64,000 nucleotides of DNA from Pseudomonas asturiensis (GTDB taxonomy: Bacteria; Pseudomonadota; Gammaproteobacteria; Pseudomonadales; Pseudomonadaceae). The stretch lies in the NCBI RefSeq assembly GCF_900143095.1, contig NZ_FRDA01000004.1:323265-387264 (forward strand), in the 5' to 3' direction. The position numbers and the translations under genes are program-made. Shown here piece by piece: positions 49,797 to 59,277 of this stretch. How positions within the stretch are numbered: position 1 is the stretch's first letter; every line of letters begins with the position of its first letter. The notes beneath the pieces were generated by a model. The model ran no database searches and was not told where the DNA came from. It saw only the letters and a program-made list of their open reading frames with translations.

Positions 49797-50693
49797 TTGA
49801 AACTCAACCTGCGTCAGTTGCAGATTTTCTGCGCCGTCACCCAACATGGCAGCACCGTGGGCGCGGGACTCGCCGTTTCGCTCTCTCAATCGGCAACCAG
49901 CGCTGCCCTGAACGAGTTGGAAAGCGCGTTGGGCACTCGCTTGTTCGATCGCGTCGGCAAGCGGCTGGTCCTTAACGACAACGGGCATGCGCTGCTGCCA
50001 AAAGCCAGGCAATTACTGGAAGGCGCTCAGCAAATCGAAGACAGTTTTCTATTGCCCGATGCGGGCCTGGATACGCGTTTGCGCATTGGCTGCAGCAGCA
50101 CCATCGGCAACTACGTATTGCCGCAGATCGTCGCAGCGTTACGTGCCTCGGCACCCTCGTTGCGGGTGGACATGGACATCGGTAACAGCGCCCTGATCGC
50201 ACGCAAGGTCGCGCAATTCGACATCGATATGGGGCTGATCGAAGCGCCCTGTCATCTGCCCGAACTGATCGCCGAGCCCTGGCTGGTGGACGAAATGCTC
50301 ATCGTTGCCGGGCGTGATCACCCGCTGGCTGCGCAGGAGCAGGTGTCGCTGAGCGATCTGCAACACGCTGAATGGCTGCTGCGCGAGCCGGGCTCGGGGA
50401 CTCGCGAAGAGGTCGAGCACTTGCTGCTCAGGCATCTCCATGACCTGGAAGACATGCGCCAGATGGGCAGTTCCGAAGCGATCAAACGCACGTTGGCTCA
50501 GGGGATCGGCATCAGTTGCCTGTCTCGCCGAGTGGTCGCTGATCTGTTGGCGAGCGGGGACCTGCAGATGCTCAACAGCCCCTTGCCACCGCTGACCCGC
50601 CGGTTTTTTCTGATCCGCCACCGCGACAAGTTTGTCTCGACGAGTCTGCAGCGGTTCAGTGAGCAGTGCAGAACGTCGGCAGGCGGGGCTTGA
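49797..50693 (+). CDS. LysR-family transcriptional regulator
   Basis: A 298-residue regulator. HTH: LNLRQLQIFCAVTQHGSTVG then GLAVSLSQSATSAALNELES and LGTRLFDRVGKRLVLNDNGH. The effector domain has LRIGCSSTIGNYVLPQIVAA. The start is TTG at 49797 with CGGGAG at 7 nt. It lies opposite the TDT transporter gene, with 126 bp between the starts, the usual layout for a LysR regulator and its target. Confidence 0.9.
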   Translation: MKLNLRQLQIFCAVTQHGSTVGAGLAVSLSQSATSAALNELESALGTRLFDRVGKRLVLNDNGHALLPKARQLLEGAQQIEDSFLLPDAGLDTRLRIGCSSTIGNYVLPQIVAALRASAPSLRVDMDIGNSALIARKVAQFDIDMGLIEAPCHLPELIAEPWLVDEMLIVAGRDHPLAAQEQVSLSDLQHAEWLLREPGSGTREEVEHLLLRHLHDLEDMRQMGSSEAIKRTLAQGIGISCLSRRVVADLLASGDLQMLNSPLPPLTRRFFLIRHRDKFVSTSLQRFSEQCRTSAGGA

Positions 50694-50807
50694 GCGCAGG
50701 AAAACGTACTGTCGCCCACCCGACAGAATGCAGCCTGCCGAGCAGACGCTTTTCTGTGTCAGGTGCTGCTGGCGGGGCTTACGGCACAGAGACGCAGGCG
50801 TGAACGA

Positions 50808-52226
50808 TCACGACGGGCTCGTGGCTCGCCACGGCTTCAGCCACAGCGCCAGGCCCACCAGCAACAAGGCGCCATACGCGCAACTGAGCCCCAGTTGCAG
50901 CCAGGTGTTCTGCAATGGATGCAGCACTAACGCAGCAACGGTCATCAGCCCGGCCGCCATCAGCCAATGGCTGCGCCACGGCAGAACGTTCAGCAGCGAT
51001 TGGCGGCGCATCAGCAGCACGCCGGTCACCAGCGCGCCACCCAGCGCGGCGAGGGCGATGCCGGTCAGCCCCAGCACAAAGGGCAAGAGGGCAAGCAGTA
51101 CGGCATTGCACAGGCTGCCGATCAGTTCGCAGTTGAGCGGCAGCCGGGTGTCTCCGGCTGCGTAGGCGTAACGGGCCAACAGGGCATTCCAGGCACCGAA
51201 CATCAGTGGCACGGCGAACCAGGCGAGCAACCCCGGCAGCGGACCTTCGTGTGTCTGGTTGGGCAGCAACAGGACCACCAGGGCTCCGGCCGCACCGATC
51301 AGACCAGTCACAGCCGGAAGGGTCAGCAGCGTGGCACTGCCCAGGCCTCGTTTCAGCAGGCTCAGACGTTGATCGCCCGCGCTGCCGCTCATCAATCCGA
51401 GCAACACCTGATTCAGGCTCATCAAGGCGATCAGCGGCAGGTTGATCAGCTTGCGCGCCAGATTGACCCATGTCACTGCGCCTTCGCCCAGCAGCGAGGC
51501 GACCATCCGCTCCAGCAGTGCCAGGCCCTGACTGGCCAGGTTACTGCTCAGCAGCGGTCCGATGCGCTCCAGCAGTTCTCGCACGACGCCGGTTTCTGCC
51601 TGCCATTGCCAGGGCCGCCAGCCTGAGCGATACAGGCTTGGTAGCAGCACGCCCGGCATCAGCACGCTACCCAGCACACAGGCACTGGCCAGCCCCGCAG
51701 GCGTGGCGGCGTGGCTCAGGGTGGCGAGATAGATCACTGGCGGCAGGTTGAACAGTAACGACCCCAGCCCGGCCAGCACAAAGCGTGAGCGCGCCTGCAA
51801 AGGCACGCAGAATAATCCGTGCAGCACAAAACCCGGCGCGCACCAGGCCAGCCAGCGCAGCCCGCTGCCGGCCTGTGCGTAGCCGTCTGCATCCAGCCCG
51901 GGACCGATCAGGCGCACCAGCAGATCGGCAGCCAGTGCGAGCACCATGCTGAAGAGTACGCCGATCAACGCCAGCCTCGGTGTCATCGCGCCCAGCCAGC
52001 GTTGCTGGCCTTCGGCTGTGCGTTGCTGGTACAGCGGCAGGGCGGCAGCGCTGAGCAGTCCGGCGGCCAGCGACATGCGCAGGGCTTCGGGCAGAAACAT
52101 CGAGACCAGAAAGGCGTCGCTCTGGCTGCCTGCGCCCCAGGCGGCGACCAGCAGCCACTCGCGGGCGAAGCCGGCGGCCAGCCCGGTGAGGGTGGCCAGG
52201 GTCAGCCACAGTGTCGAACCCAGCAT
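50808..52226 (-). CDS. pslK: MurJ/MviN-like flippase of the psl cluster
   Basis: A 472-residue protein with about 12-14 membrane helices of the MATE/MurJ fold. N-terminal motifs are AREWLLVAAWGAGSQSDAFL (MurJ-like GxSxxxDAF) and FLPEALRMSLAAGLLSAAAL. In P. aeruginosa PslK is the predicted flippase that moves the lipid-linked repeat unit across the inner membrane. It is the last psl-type gene here, 14 bp downstream of the acetyltransferase gene. The match to about 469 residues in P. aeruginosa supports the name. Confidence 0.85.
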   Translation of the reverse strand: MLGSTLWLTLATLTGLAAGFAREWLLVAAWGAGSQSDAFLVSMFLPEALRMSLAAGLLSAAALPLYQQRTAEGQQRWLGAMTPRLALIGVLFSMVLALAADLLVRLIGPGLDADGYAQAGSGLRWLAWCAPGFVLHGLFCVPLQARSRFVLAGLGSLLFNLPPVIYLATLSHAATPAGLASACVLGSVLMPGVLLPSLYRSGWRPWQWQAETGVVRELLERIGPLLSSNLASQGLALLERMVASLLGEGAVTWVNLARKLINLPLIALMSLNQVLLGLMSGSAGDQRLSLLKRGLGSATLLTLPAVTGLIGAAGALVVLLLPNQTHEGPLPGLLAWFAVPLMFGAWNALLARYAYAAGDTRLPLNCELIGSLCNAVLLALLPFVLGLTGIALAALGGALVTGVLLMRRQSLLNVLPWRSHWLMAAGLMTVAALVLHPLQNTWLQLGLSCAYGALLLVGLALWLKPWRATSPS

Positions 52227-52240
52227 CGTCGTCGTGTCTG

Positions 52241-53062
52241 TCAGTGAAATAGGGTGAACAGGCCTTTGCCGCCCACCTTGTAGTTGAGATGACGGGCGCG
52301 CTCGCCTTTGATTTCAGCATTGGGTCCGCTGACGATGGCGTAGGGCGGCACGGGCTTTGAGACCACGCTATTGCCGCCGACCACCGCGCCTTCGCCAATG
52401 TTGGCACCGAACGAAAGCAGCGCCCTGCTGCAGATCCAGGCGTAGTCACCGATGAACACCGGCCCGCCGACGGCCCAGAACTCCGGCTCGTTCAAATCGT
52501 GTCCACCCGCGATGATCAGCACGTGAGAGGCAATGGTGACGTGATCACCGATCACCAGACCTCCTCGTGCATCCAGCTGGCAATGCCAGCCCACCGTGGT
52601 GTCGTTGCCAATGCGCAGGCTGTCCACGCCCAATATCTCGGTATTGCGCCACACGGTCGAGCCTTTGCCGATCTTCGCGCCGCCCAGGCGCAACCACAGC
52701 AGTCGCAGGGTATGACTGGGGATCTTGCAGATGATCATGTTGTACAGCTGCTCCCAGGTGCGCAGCATGCGGTCGCGCAAGGTCGGCCAGTTGATCCCGT
52801 ACAGCGGAATCAGCGCGCCGAGCGTTTCGCTGGCCAGCAACCGGTAGAAGCGCCTGGCCAGTGGCGGTTCGATACGGGGCTCGATGTTCAGGTAGCAGAT
52901 GAACGACAGAGTGGTGTCCTTGATGCGGGTCTCGAAGCAGACCTCGTTGTCCAGCATCCACTGGTAGGTCGCTTCCAGTTCTTCCAGCGGGACCGCCATC
53001 TTGCGCGCGTAGTCGGGCAATGCCTCTCGCAGGTTATGAGAATGCATCATGCGATGTTTCAT
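52241..53062 (-). CDS. hexapeptide-repeat (LbH) acetyltransferase in the psl cluster
   Basis: A 273-residue protein. The first 130 residues are helical and of unknown type. The second half holds left-handed beta-helix repeats (IGKGSTVWRNTEILGVDSLR, IGNDTTVGWHCQLDARGGLV, IGDHVTIASHVLIIAGGHD, IGDYAWICSRALLSFGANIG), typical of sugar O-acetyltransferases. It probably decorates the polysaccharide or an intermediate. It overlaps the pslJ stop (ATGA) and precedes pslK by 14 bp. P. aeruginosa has no gene of this kind between pslJ and pslK; its acyltransferase candidate is PslL, which is of a different type. Confidence 0.85.
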   Translation of the reverse strand: MKHRMMHSHNLREALPDYARKMAVPLEELEATYQWMLDNEVCFETRIKDTTLSFICYLNIEPRIEPPLARRFYRLLASETLGALIPLYGINWPTLRDRMLRTWEQLYNMIICKIPSHTLRLLWLRLGGAKIGKGSTVWRNTEILGVDSLRIGNDTTVGWHCQLDARGGLVIGDHVTIASHVLIIAGGHDLNEPEFWAVGGPVFIGDYAWICSRALLSFGANIGEGAVVGGNSVVSKPVPPYAIVSGPNAEIKGERARHLNYKVGGKGLFTLFH

Positions 53063-54474
53063 TTAAGGGCTCCCTGCTCGGGTAAGGCAACGGTGGATTG
53101 GGGCGGTCTTGGCGCAGTCACGCGCAAACGCCTGCTTTCGTGCAGGCTGATGCCGACAAACAGCCAGAACAACGCGACCAGCACGTTGGTGAAACTGAAA
53201 TAGTGGTCGAAGAGGCCGCTGAACAAAGCAGACAGCACCCCGGTCATGCAGCCCAGACTGATGGCGTTCTCCGGCGTCAGGACAATCCTGCCCGCAGCGG
53301 GGCGCACTTCTTTCCACCAACTGATCGTCACCGCAATGAACAGCAGCATGCCGGGCAGCCCCATCTTGTAGACGAAGTTGAGCCACAGATTGGAAATCCC
53401 GAACTCGGTATAGCCGGGGACCGGCGGGTCGACCTTGAAGCCGATCCCGAAGGGAAAGGTCGCCATGGCGGCGGGGAAGTGACTGTATTCCAGGAAGCGA
53501 ATCGCGGTGCTGGTGTCGTCGTCGGAGAACAGCCCCATGATGCGATCCTGCAAGGGCGGGTAGAACATCACAAACACCAGGCCCATGGCCACGCCTGCCA
53601 TCAGCATGCGTCCCAGGTGCGGAATGCGCCGGCGCGTCATCCACAGCATGATCGCTACCAGACTCAGCAGTGCGCCCCGCGAGCCGGTCAGCAATAGCCC
53701 GATGGCACCCAGCGCCGCCACCGTCAGGCCCAGGGTGCGCGATGAACCGGTGCGTGTCATGCCGAAGCAGAACGCCAGCGGCAGCAGCATCGCCAATGCG
53801 CCCCCCGCCACGTTGGGGTGCATCCAGGGTGAACCCATGCGACTGGACAATGACAGCAGCGCTTCGCCGAGTACATCGGCACCGCTGTAGCCCATGACCC
53901 TGAGAATCGGCGTGATGGCCAGTGCCGTGCCACTGACCAGGTACACCGGTATCGACAGCAGCAGCATCAGCAGGGTGCCGCCAAGCAGGGCGATGATCAG
54001 GTGTTCAAGGGTGCGCAGATCGGTCAGCAGGCGCGGCACCAGAAACAGAACCGACAGATTGAACAGCCAGCGTACCCAGTTGATGGGGCCATTGCCTTCG
54101 GCCACGATGGTCAACTGGCCGATCAGAAACGGGAAGGCACTGAACATCATCAGCGCCACCAGCAGACGCTCGGTACGCAGCATGTTCGGAATCCGGGTCT
54201 GATGCTGAACCACGGCCTGAAACAGGTAGCTGGCCCAGGTCAGCATGATCAGTGCTTCGGACACCGTGGTACGAATCCCGATCTGCACCGTCGAGTACGG
54301 AATAAACGTGCCGATGACGCAGAACAGCAACAGGCCGCGCACCGGACGCCGGATCACCGTGATGATCGAGGCCGTACCGACGATTGCCAGCAGTACCAGA
54401 GGCATTGGCAACAGCCACATCATCACGCCGAACAGCAGACTGAAAAACAGCCCGATTGGCATGGCCAGCGACAT
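53059..54474 (-). CDS. pslJ: O-antigen ligase/polymerase-like PslJ
   Basis: A 471-residue polytopic protein (about 12 helices) of the Wzy/WaaL O-antigen ligase superfamily, with the MHPNVAGGALAMLLPLAFCF loop and LLTGSRGALLSLVAIML, the signature region of the polymerase/ligase family. PslJ is required for Psl synthesis and is the presumed polymerase. It starts at ATG 54474, sharing one base with the pslI stop. An upstream extension to 54543 lies within pslI and is rejected. Confidence 0.87.
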   Translation of the reverse strand: MSLAMPIGLFFSLLFGVMMWLLPMPLVLLAIVGTASIITVIRRPVRGLLLFCVIGTFIPYSTVQIGIRTTVSEALIMLTWASYLFQAVVQHQTRIPNMLRTERLLVALMMFSAFPFLIGQLTIVAEGNGPINWVRWLFNLSVLFLVPRLLTDLRTLEHLIIALLGGTLLMLLLSIPVYLVSGTALAITPILRVMGYSGADVLGEALLSLSSRMGSPWMHPNVAGGALAMLLPLAFCFGMTRTGSSRTLGLTVAALGAIGLLLTGSRGALLSLVAIMLWMTRRRIPHLGRMLMAGVAMGLVFVMFYPPLQDRIMGLFSDDDTSTAIRFLEYSHFPAAMATFPFGIGFKVDPPVPGYTEFGISNLWLNFVYKMGLPGMLLFIAVTISWWKEVRPAAGRIVLTPENAISLGCMTGVLSALFSGLFDHYFSFTNVLVALFWLFVGISLHESRRLRVTAPRPPQSTVALPEQGALK

Positions 54475-55574
54475 CAGCGCAACTCCTCGAGTGTGGCATG
54501 CACGTGTTTGCAGAACGCGTCCAGGTTGTAGCGTGCGGCCCATTGCCTGGCCAGCGCGGGGTCTTCAGCGGGAGCATTCGACAGCGTGCCCATCAGCCGG
54601 ATCAGATTGCCGCTGTCCGTGGGCGAGAAGTGCGGGCTGTCCGGCGGTGCGATCTCATCCAGCGACGAGCCGGTCGCCACGGCGACCCGCGTGCCGACGC
54701 TCAGTGCCTCGATCACCGGCAGGCCAAAGCCTTCGCAGCGCGAGGGCTGCCACAACCGGTCGGCATCGCGATACACGGCCTGCAGCTCGGCATCGGTCAG
54801 CCCGCTCAGTACGTGCAGGCCGGGCAACTGGCGTTGAGCGTCGGTCAACGGATCGTCGCCGCCGACCAGCACCAGGTCGGGCGTGTCGACAAACTGCATG
54901 CGCGCGGTCTGCCAGGCATCGACGAACCATTTGATGTTCTTGCGGGGCTCACGGGTGCCCACGCACAGCCAGTAGCGCTCGGGCAGTTGCAGCAGGCTGA
55001 TGTCCGCCGCCTCGCCATTGAAGCCTTCGACCAGCAGCGGCACGATGCGGATCTTGTCCCGTGCCTTGGGAAAAAGACGCAGCACTTCGCCTGCGGTGTA
55101 CTGCGAGGGCAGCCAGACCTGATCGGCAACCCGGATCGAATGGGCGATCGAAAGATAATCGGTCAGCCGGTAGAGACGCGCCTTGAGCCGAGAACCGTGA
55201 TTGTTCTGTTGCGTGATCTGAAACAGGTCGTGCAACTGCAACACATAGCGCACGCCCGCCGGTTTGCGCCCCAGGGGCAGGCCCATGTTGATGTTGGCGA
55301 AATAGATCTGGATGTCCGCATCGCGCAATGCCTTGGGCAGGTAAGCGCCTTCAAAACGTAGCCGGTCGGGCAGACGGTGCACCGAGTCCACGGGCGCAGC
55401 CCACCTGGGAACGTGAATCAGGCGTCGGATCGGATGGTCGTAGGGGGCCACGCCGAACAGCTGTAATTTAACGTCGGGATGGGCGCGAAATGCGGTTTCC
55501 AGTGCGACGTTCTGGCGGCCGATGCCGCTGGTGGGATAACCGGCTGCTGCGCGGTAATCAAGTCCTATACGCAT
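54474..55574 (-). CDS. pslI: GT4 glycosyltransferase PslI
   Basis: A 366-residue GT-B glycosyltransferase. The acceptor side starts MRIGLDYRAAAGYPTSGIGR. The donor domain has the GT4 motifs YWLCVGTREPRKNIKWFVDA and the E-x7-E loop PSRCEGFGLPVIEALSVGTR. It transfers a hexose to the growing repeat unit; the sugar is not readable. It overlaps pslH by 17 bp and ends on the pslJ start codon. The length equals that of P. aeruginosa PslI (about 367). Confidence 0.88.
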   Translation of the reverse strand: MRIGLDYRAAAGYPTSGIGRQNVALETAFRAHPDVKLQLFGVAPYDHPIRRLIHVPRWAAPVDSVHRLPDRLRFEGAYLPKALRDADIQIYFANINMGLPLGRKPAGVRYVLQLHDLFQITQQNNHGSRLKARLYRLTDYLSIAHSIRVADQVWLPSQYTAGEVLRLFPKARDKIRIVPLLVEGFNGEAADISLLQLPERYWLCVGTREPRKNIKWFVDAWQTARMQFVDTPDLVLVGGDDPLTDAQRQLPGLHVLSGLTDAELQAVYRDADRLWQPSRCEGFGLPVIEALSVGTRVAVATGSSLDEIAPPDSPHFSPTDSGNLIRLMGTLSNAPAEDPALARQWAARYNLDAFCKHVHATLEELR

Positions 55575-56781
55575 GAGCGCGATCCTTGCTTGGGAGCGTA
55601 AGTCGGGTGTAGATGACTTCCAGTTGTGCGGCCGACACGGACCAGTCGTGCCGGGCGCGCGCATAAACGCGTCCGGCTTCGCCGATCCGTTCCAGACGCG
55701 CCGGGTTGTCGATGTTGTCAGTAATCAGTCTGGCCAGCCCGGCGGCGTCTTCACTGCCCAGATAGTGCTCGCCGTTGGTCACGGCAAGGCCCGACACACC
55801 TTGCGCGGTGGTCACGATCGCAAGCCCGGCCGCCATGGCTTCCAGTGTCTTGAGCTTTGAGCCGCCGCCTTGGCGCAACGGGGCAAAAAAGATCGCCGCT
55901 GTCGCTTGAAGCGCACGCAGGTCGGGTACAAAGCCCAGCCATTCAATACGCGGATCGGGCCAGCGCTCGCGCCAGTTCTGGGGCATGGCGAAGCCGCCGA
56001 TGGCGAAGCGCACGTTGGGCGATACGGCCCAGACCTGCGGCAGGATTTCATCCAGCGCCCATTCGATGGCGTCGATGTTGGGCCCGTATTCGTAGTTGCC
56101 GATGAACAGCAGCCGCTGGCTGGTGCGGTCGGCATGGACGCTGGCGTAATAGCCGCAATCCACACTGTTGACCACGTACGAGGTGGCTCTGCCACTCAGT
56201 CGTGACAACGCCTTGGCGTCGTCTTCGGTAACGGCAACCAGCTCGCCTGCCTGCTGGAAAACGCGAATCTCCCAACGCCGGTAGCGCCAGTGGTCGTAGA
56301 CAGCAAACGCGTTGGCCCAGCGCGGCAGGCGTTCATAACTCGCCGAGCCCAGGTCGGACTCAACGTTGTGCTCGGTCAGTATGAACGGCTTGCCCGAGCG
56401 TTGCAGCGCACGCTCGAAGGGTTGAAAGGCGTAGGTGTGCTGTAACTGGATCACGTCCCAGTCTTCTTCGAGCAATTGCGCGAACGCCTTTTCGAGCGGC
56501 GAAGAGTAGCCATTGACGCTCGCCAGCATGGGCGGCGGCGCAAAGGCGACTGCCAGCAACGTCTTGAGGCTGAACAGCGGACGTCGGTCAATCACGATCA
56601 GCCGTTCCAGCCAGGGTTCCAGCGCCGAGCGGCAACTGTCGTCCAGTGCGGTCTTGGACTGCACCAGCAAGGTGATGCGATGGCCGCGTGCCGCCAGGTT
56701 GCGCAGCAAATGATATTCGCGCGTCTTGCCGCCGCTGGTGGTGGGCCAGGGCAGGTACGGGAGTGTCCACAGTATCCGCAT
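55558..56781 (-). CDS. pslH: GT4 glycosyltransferase PslH
   Basis: A 407-residue GT-B transferase. MRILWTLPYLPWPTTSGGKT is the sugar-transferase N terminus, LLFIGNYEYGPNIDAIEWAL precedes the nucleotide-sugar fold, and APLRQGGGSKLKTLEAMAAG is the E-rich donor loop. It makes a step in Psl repeat-unit assembly. An ATG at 56781 is preferred over a start five codons upstream. It follows pslG by 2 bp. Confidence 0.88.
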   Translation of the reverse strand: MRILWTLPYLPWPTTSGGKTREYHLLRNLAARGHRITLLVQSKTALDDSCRSALEPWLERLIVIDRRPLFSLKTLLAVAFAPPPMLASVNGYSSPLEKAFAQLLEEDWDVIQLQHTYAFQPFERALQRSGKPFILTEHNVESDLGSASYERLPRWANAFAVYDHWRYRRWEIRVFQQAGELVAVTEDDAKALSRLSGRATSYVVNSVDCGYYASVHADRTSQRLLFIGNYEYGPNIDAIEWALDEILPQVWAVSPNVRFAIGGFAMPQNWRERWPDPRIEWLGFVPDLRALQATAAIFFAPLRQGGGSKLKTLEAMAAGLAIVTTAQGVSGLAVTNGEHYLGSEDAAGLARLITDNIDNPARLERIGEAGRVYARARHDWSVSAAQLEVIYTRLTLPSKDRAHAYRT

Positions 56782-56783
56782 GG

Positions 56784-58097
56784 TCAGGGCTTCCATTCCA
56801 GAATCTGCAGGGTCGGCTTGAGCGCCAGGGTAATGCCCTGGGTGCCGGATAACGGTATCCGGCTGCCGGTCAGCGGGTCATGCAGTACCGCATCATTGAT
56901 GGCCGGGAAGTTGAGCGTGACGCCTTTGGCGCTCCAGAACATCAGCAGACGGCTGCCGTCGTCGCGGCTCCAGGTGACTGCGTACAGGTCCTCGGGCACC
57001 TGACTCACTGCCGGCGGATCTGCCGGTGTCAGGCGCGGCCCGGTCGTGTTCAGGAAGCGCTTGAGCGCGGCATACACCGGTTTGGGATTGGCCTGCAGGT
57101 CGAGCAGACCATAGCCCTGATCCCTGGGCGAGGCGCGCTCATCCAGATCGCTGAGGTTGAACAGGAAGATGCGCTGAAAATCCAGAGCGCTCATCAGCGC
57201 CAGACGTCGCAACGTGTAGTCCGCCTGACCGGAGGTGCCGATCAGTTGCTGCATCTCCACCGGGCCGTCGTAACTGGACCAGCCCCATTCGGTGGCCCAG
57301 ACCTGGCTGACGCCGTTGTCGTGCAGCAGCTGGTTCATGGCGTTGGCACGGACCAGAAAATCCCGGTCCGCGACCGAGTCGCCTTCCGGGTACTCGGAGT
57401 ACGGGTGGTAGGCAGCCACGATATTCTGGGTGCCCAGGCCATTGTCGAGCAGGGTCTGCAGCATGTAGCCGGGTGTGCTGTGCATCTGGCTGTAATACGC
57501 CATGCCTGCGGTGACGATGGTCTTGTCCGGGAGAACCGCGCGAATGGCATCGGCGGTCGTGGTCAGCAATCGCCCGTAGGCTGCCGGGTCTTCCTTGGGC
57601 AGCCAGACGATGTTGGGCTCATTCCACACCTGCCAGTTGGCAACCTGCGGATAGCGTTGGGCCAGATCGGTCATGCGCGCAGCAAACGTGGCAAAGTCCT
57701 TGGGGGGATACTGATCGCGGCCCTGCGCGTTGGGCGGTGCCGTGCTGGCAAAGGGCGCAGAGCCCACCAGGTAGGCGAGGGTGTTGTAGCGGTGCGCCTT
57801 GATCGCCGCCATCGCTGCGTCCAGCTCGGTCAAGACCAGTTTGTTTTTCTGTGGCTCGATCACCGGCCAGTGAACAGTCAGGCGGACCCAGTTCAAGCCC
57901 AGCTCGTCAAGCCGCGCCATCTGCTGCTCGTACACCTGCGGCGCAAAATACTGGAACTGCACATTGACGCCCAGAAAGTCCTGCCACACCACCGCTCGCG
58001 GGGCCTTCAGCACGGTCGAGGCCTGGGCCGGGCCGGTCAGCGTCAGGCTGAGCAGGGCCGCAGTGATGGATGACCACGCGAAAGATCGACGTTGCAT
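56784..58097 (-). CDS. pslG: glycoside hydrolase PslG
   Basis: A 437-residue periplasmic GH39-type enzyme that cuts Psl polymer. A signal peptide (residues 1-26, ending AQA) precedes a TIM-barrel hydrolase with the acid/base glutamate in NWQVWNEPN (E160) and the nucleophile in VWATEWGWSS (E270), close to E165/E276 described for P. aeruginosa PslG. Both residues are present, so the enzyme should be active. It lies in the middle of the psl operon, 1 bp after pslF. Confidence 0.93.
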   Translation of the reverse strand: MQRRSFAWSSITAALLSLTLTGPAQASTVLKAPRAVVWQDFLGVNVQFQYFAPQVYEQQMARLDELGLNWVRLTVHWPVIEPQKNKLVLTELDAAMAAIKAHRYNTLAYLVGSAPFASTAPPNAQGRDQYPPKDFATFAARMTDLAQRYPQVANWQVWNEPNIVWLPKEDPAAYGRLLTTTADAIRAVLPDKTIVTAGMAYYSQMHSTPGYMLQTLLDNGLGTQNIVAAYHPYSEYPEGDSVADRDFLVRANAMNQLLHDNGVSQVWATEWGWSSYDGPVEMQQLIGTSGQADYTLRRLALMSALDFQRIFLFNLSDLDERASPRDQGYGLLDLQANPKPVYAALKRFLNTTGPRLTPADPPAVSQVPEDLYAVTWSRDDGSRLLMFWSAKGVTLNFPAINDAVLHDPLTGSRIPLSGTQGITLALKPTLQILEWKP

Positions 58098-58098
58098 T

Positions 58099-59277
58099 TC
58101 ATTTCACCTCGCAGGCGGTGCGAAACATGTCCCTGAAGCGCTCGGCGGTATGGTTCCAGACTCGGGTCTTGCCCATCACCGCAGCCTTCTCGGCCCATTG
58201 AGTCACTCGTTGCGGATCTGAGCACACGCTGCCCAGTGCCGCCGAAAGTGCCTGGATATCGCCTTGCGGGTAAATCATCCCGTTGCCATGCGACACCTCC
58301 TCGGCAAACGAGCGCGCATCCGAGGTGATCACGCCGCGCCCGCAGGCCACGGCCCAGGACAATGCGCCGCTGGTGCCGCGCAGCTTGCCGAGGATTTTCA
58401 GTTTGCTGGATTCGCGGTATGGCAGAACCATCACGTGGTGGGCCTGAATGACGTGAGGAATCTGCTCGGCAGGCAGGTCCAGTTGCCAGTCGATCAGGTC
58501 GACCAGCCCCAGTTGCCTGATGCGCAGGCGCAACTGATCGAGATAGCTGCCCGACGGACCGAACGCCATCTCTGGCTCGCTGCCTCCGGCAAGGGTCAGG
58601 CGGACTGTTGCACGCAAGGCTGGCTGGGCGGTGAACAGGTCTGCCAGTGCGTCGAGCAAGTCCTCGATGCCCTTGCCACGGTAGATGAAGCCGAAGTACA
58701 GCAGGCGCATCGGTTGCAGCGGGGGCAGCGCAACGGGTGCAATGGCCAGGTTGCCATGGCTGATGACCTCCATCTGCGCAGGCCTGAGCCCCATGCGCTG
58801 GCGCAGGCTCTGGCTGCCTGCCTGGGTGAGCGTCACCAGACGGGTCATCTGTCGCGCCAGTTGCCGTTCTTCATGCAGACACAAAGGATCTGCCAGCACG
58901 GTGGCGATTTCTGGCAAGGGAGAGCGCATGCCACTGGCCATTGACAGCGGCCAGGGCAGTTTTTCCCTGCGCCACACCAGCCGTTCCGGGTCATGCACCG
59001 TGGCGGTCAACGGCAGCGCCGGGAAGCGACGGCGCAGGGCACGCAACGCTTCGAACTCCGCCAGTCGTCCGCCACCCAGTTCGGCATGCACCAGATCAAT
59101 GCCGTTCCAGTCGGCTTGCTTCACACGTTCGACAGCCGCTTGCGGGTCATTGCCCACGCCTTGCAACGGTGTACTGATTTCCAGGTCCAGCCCTTCCAGA
59201 GCGTGCCTGAGGTGACCGGCATAGTCAGCGATGCCGTTCTGCTCCGGTGGCAGTGGGGCAAGCAGGGCAATGCGCAT
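58099..59277 (-). CDS. pslF: GT4 glycosyltransferase PslF
   Basis: A 392-residue GT-B transferase, start MRIALLAPLPPEQNGIADYA. It contains a donor-binding domain with RLLYFGFIYRGKGIEDLLDA and a conserved E loop region. It is the first glycosyltransferase of the transcript in this window. Its start overlaps the pslE stop as TGATG. The length fits PslF of P. aeruginosa (about 395). Confidence 0.88.
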   Translation of the reverse strand: MRIALLAPLPPEQNGIADYAGHLRHALEGLDLEISTPLQGVGNDPQAAVERVKQADWNGIDLVHAELGGGRLAEFEALRALRRRFPALPLTATVHDPERLVWRREKLPWPLSMASGMRSPLPEIATVLADPLCLHEERQLARQMTRLVTLTQAGSQSLRQRMGLRPAQMEVISHGNLAIAPVALPPLQPMRLLYFGFIYRGKGIEDLLDALADLFTAQPALRATVRLTLAGGSEPEMAFGPSGSYLDQLRLRIRQLGLVDLIDWQLDLPAEQIPHVIQAHHVMVLPYRESSKLKILGKLRGTSGALSWAVACGRGVITSDARSFAEEVSHGNGMIYPQGDIQALSAALGSVCSDPQRVTQWAEKAAVMGKTRVWNHTAERFRDMFRTACEVK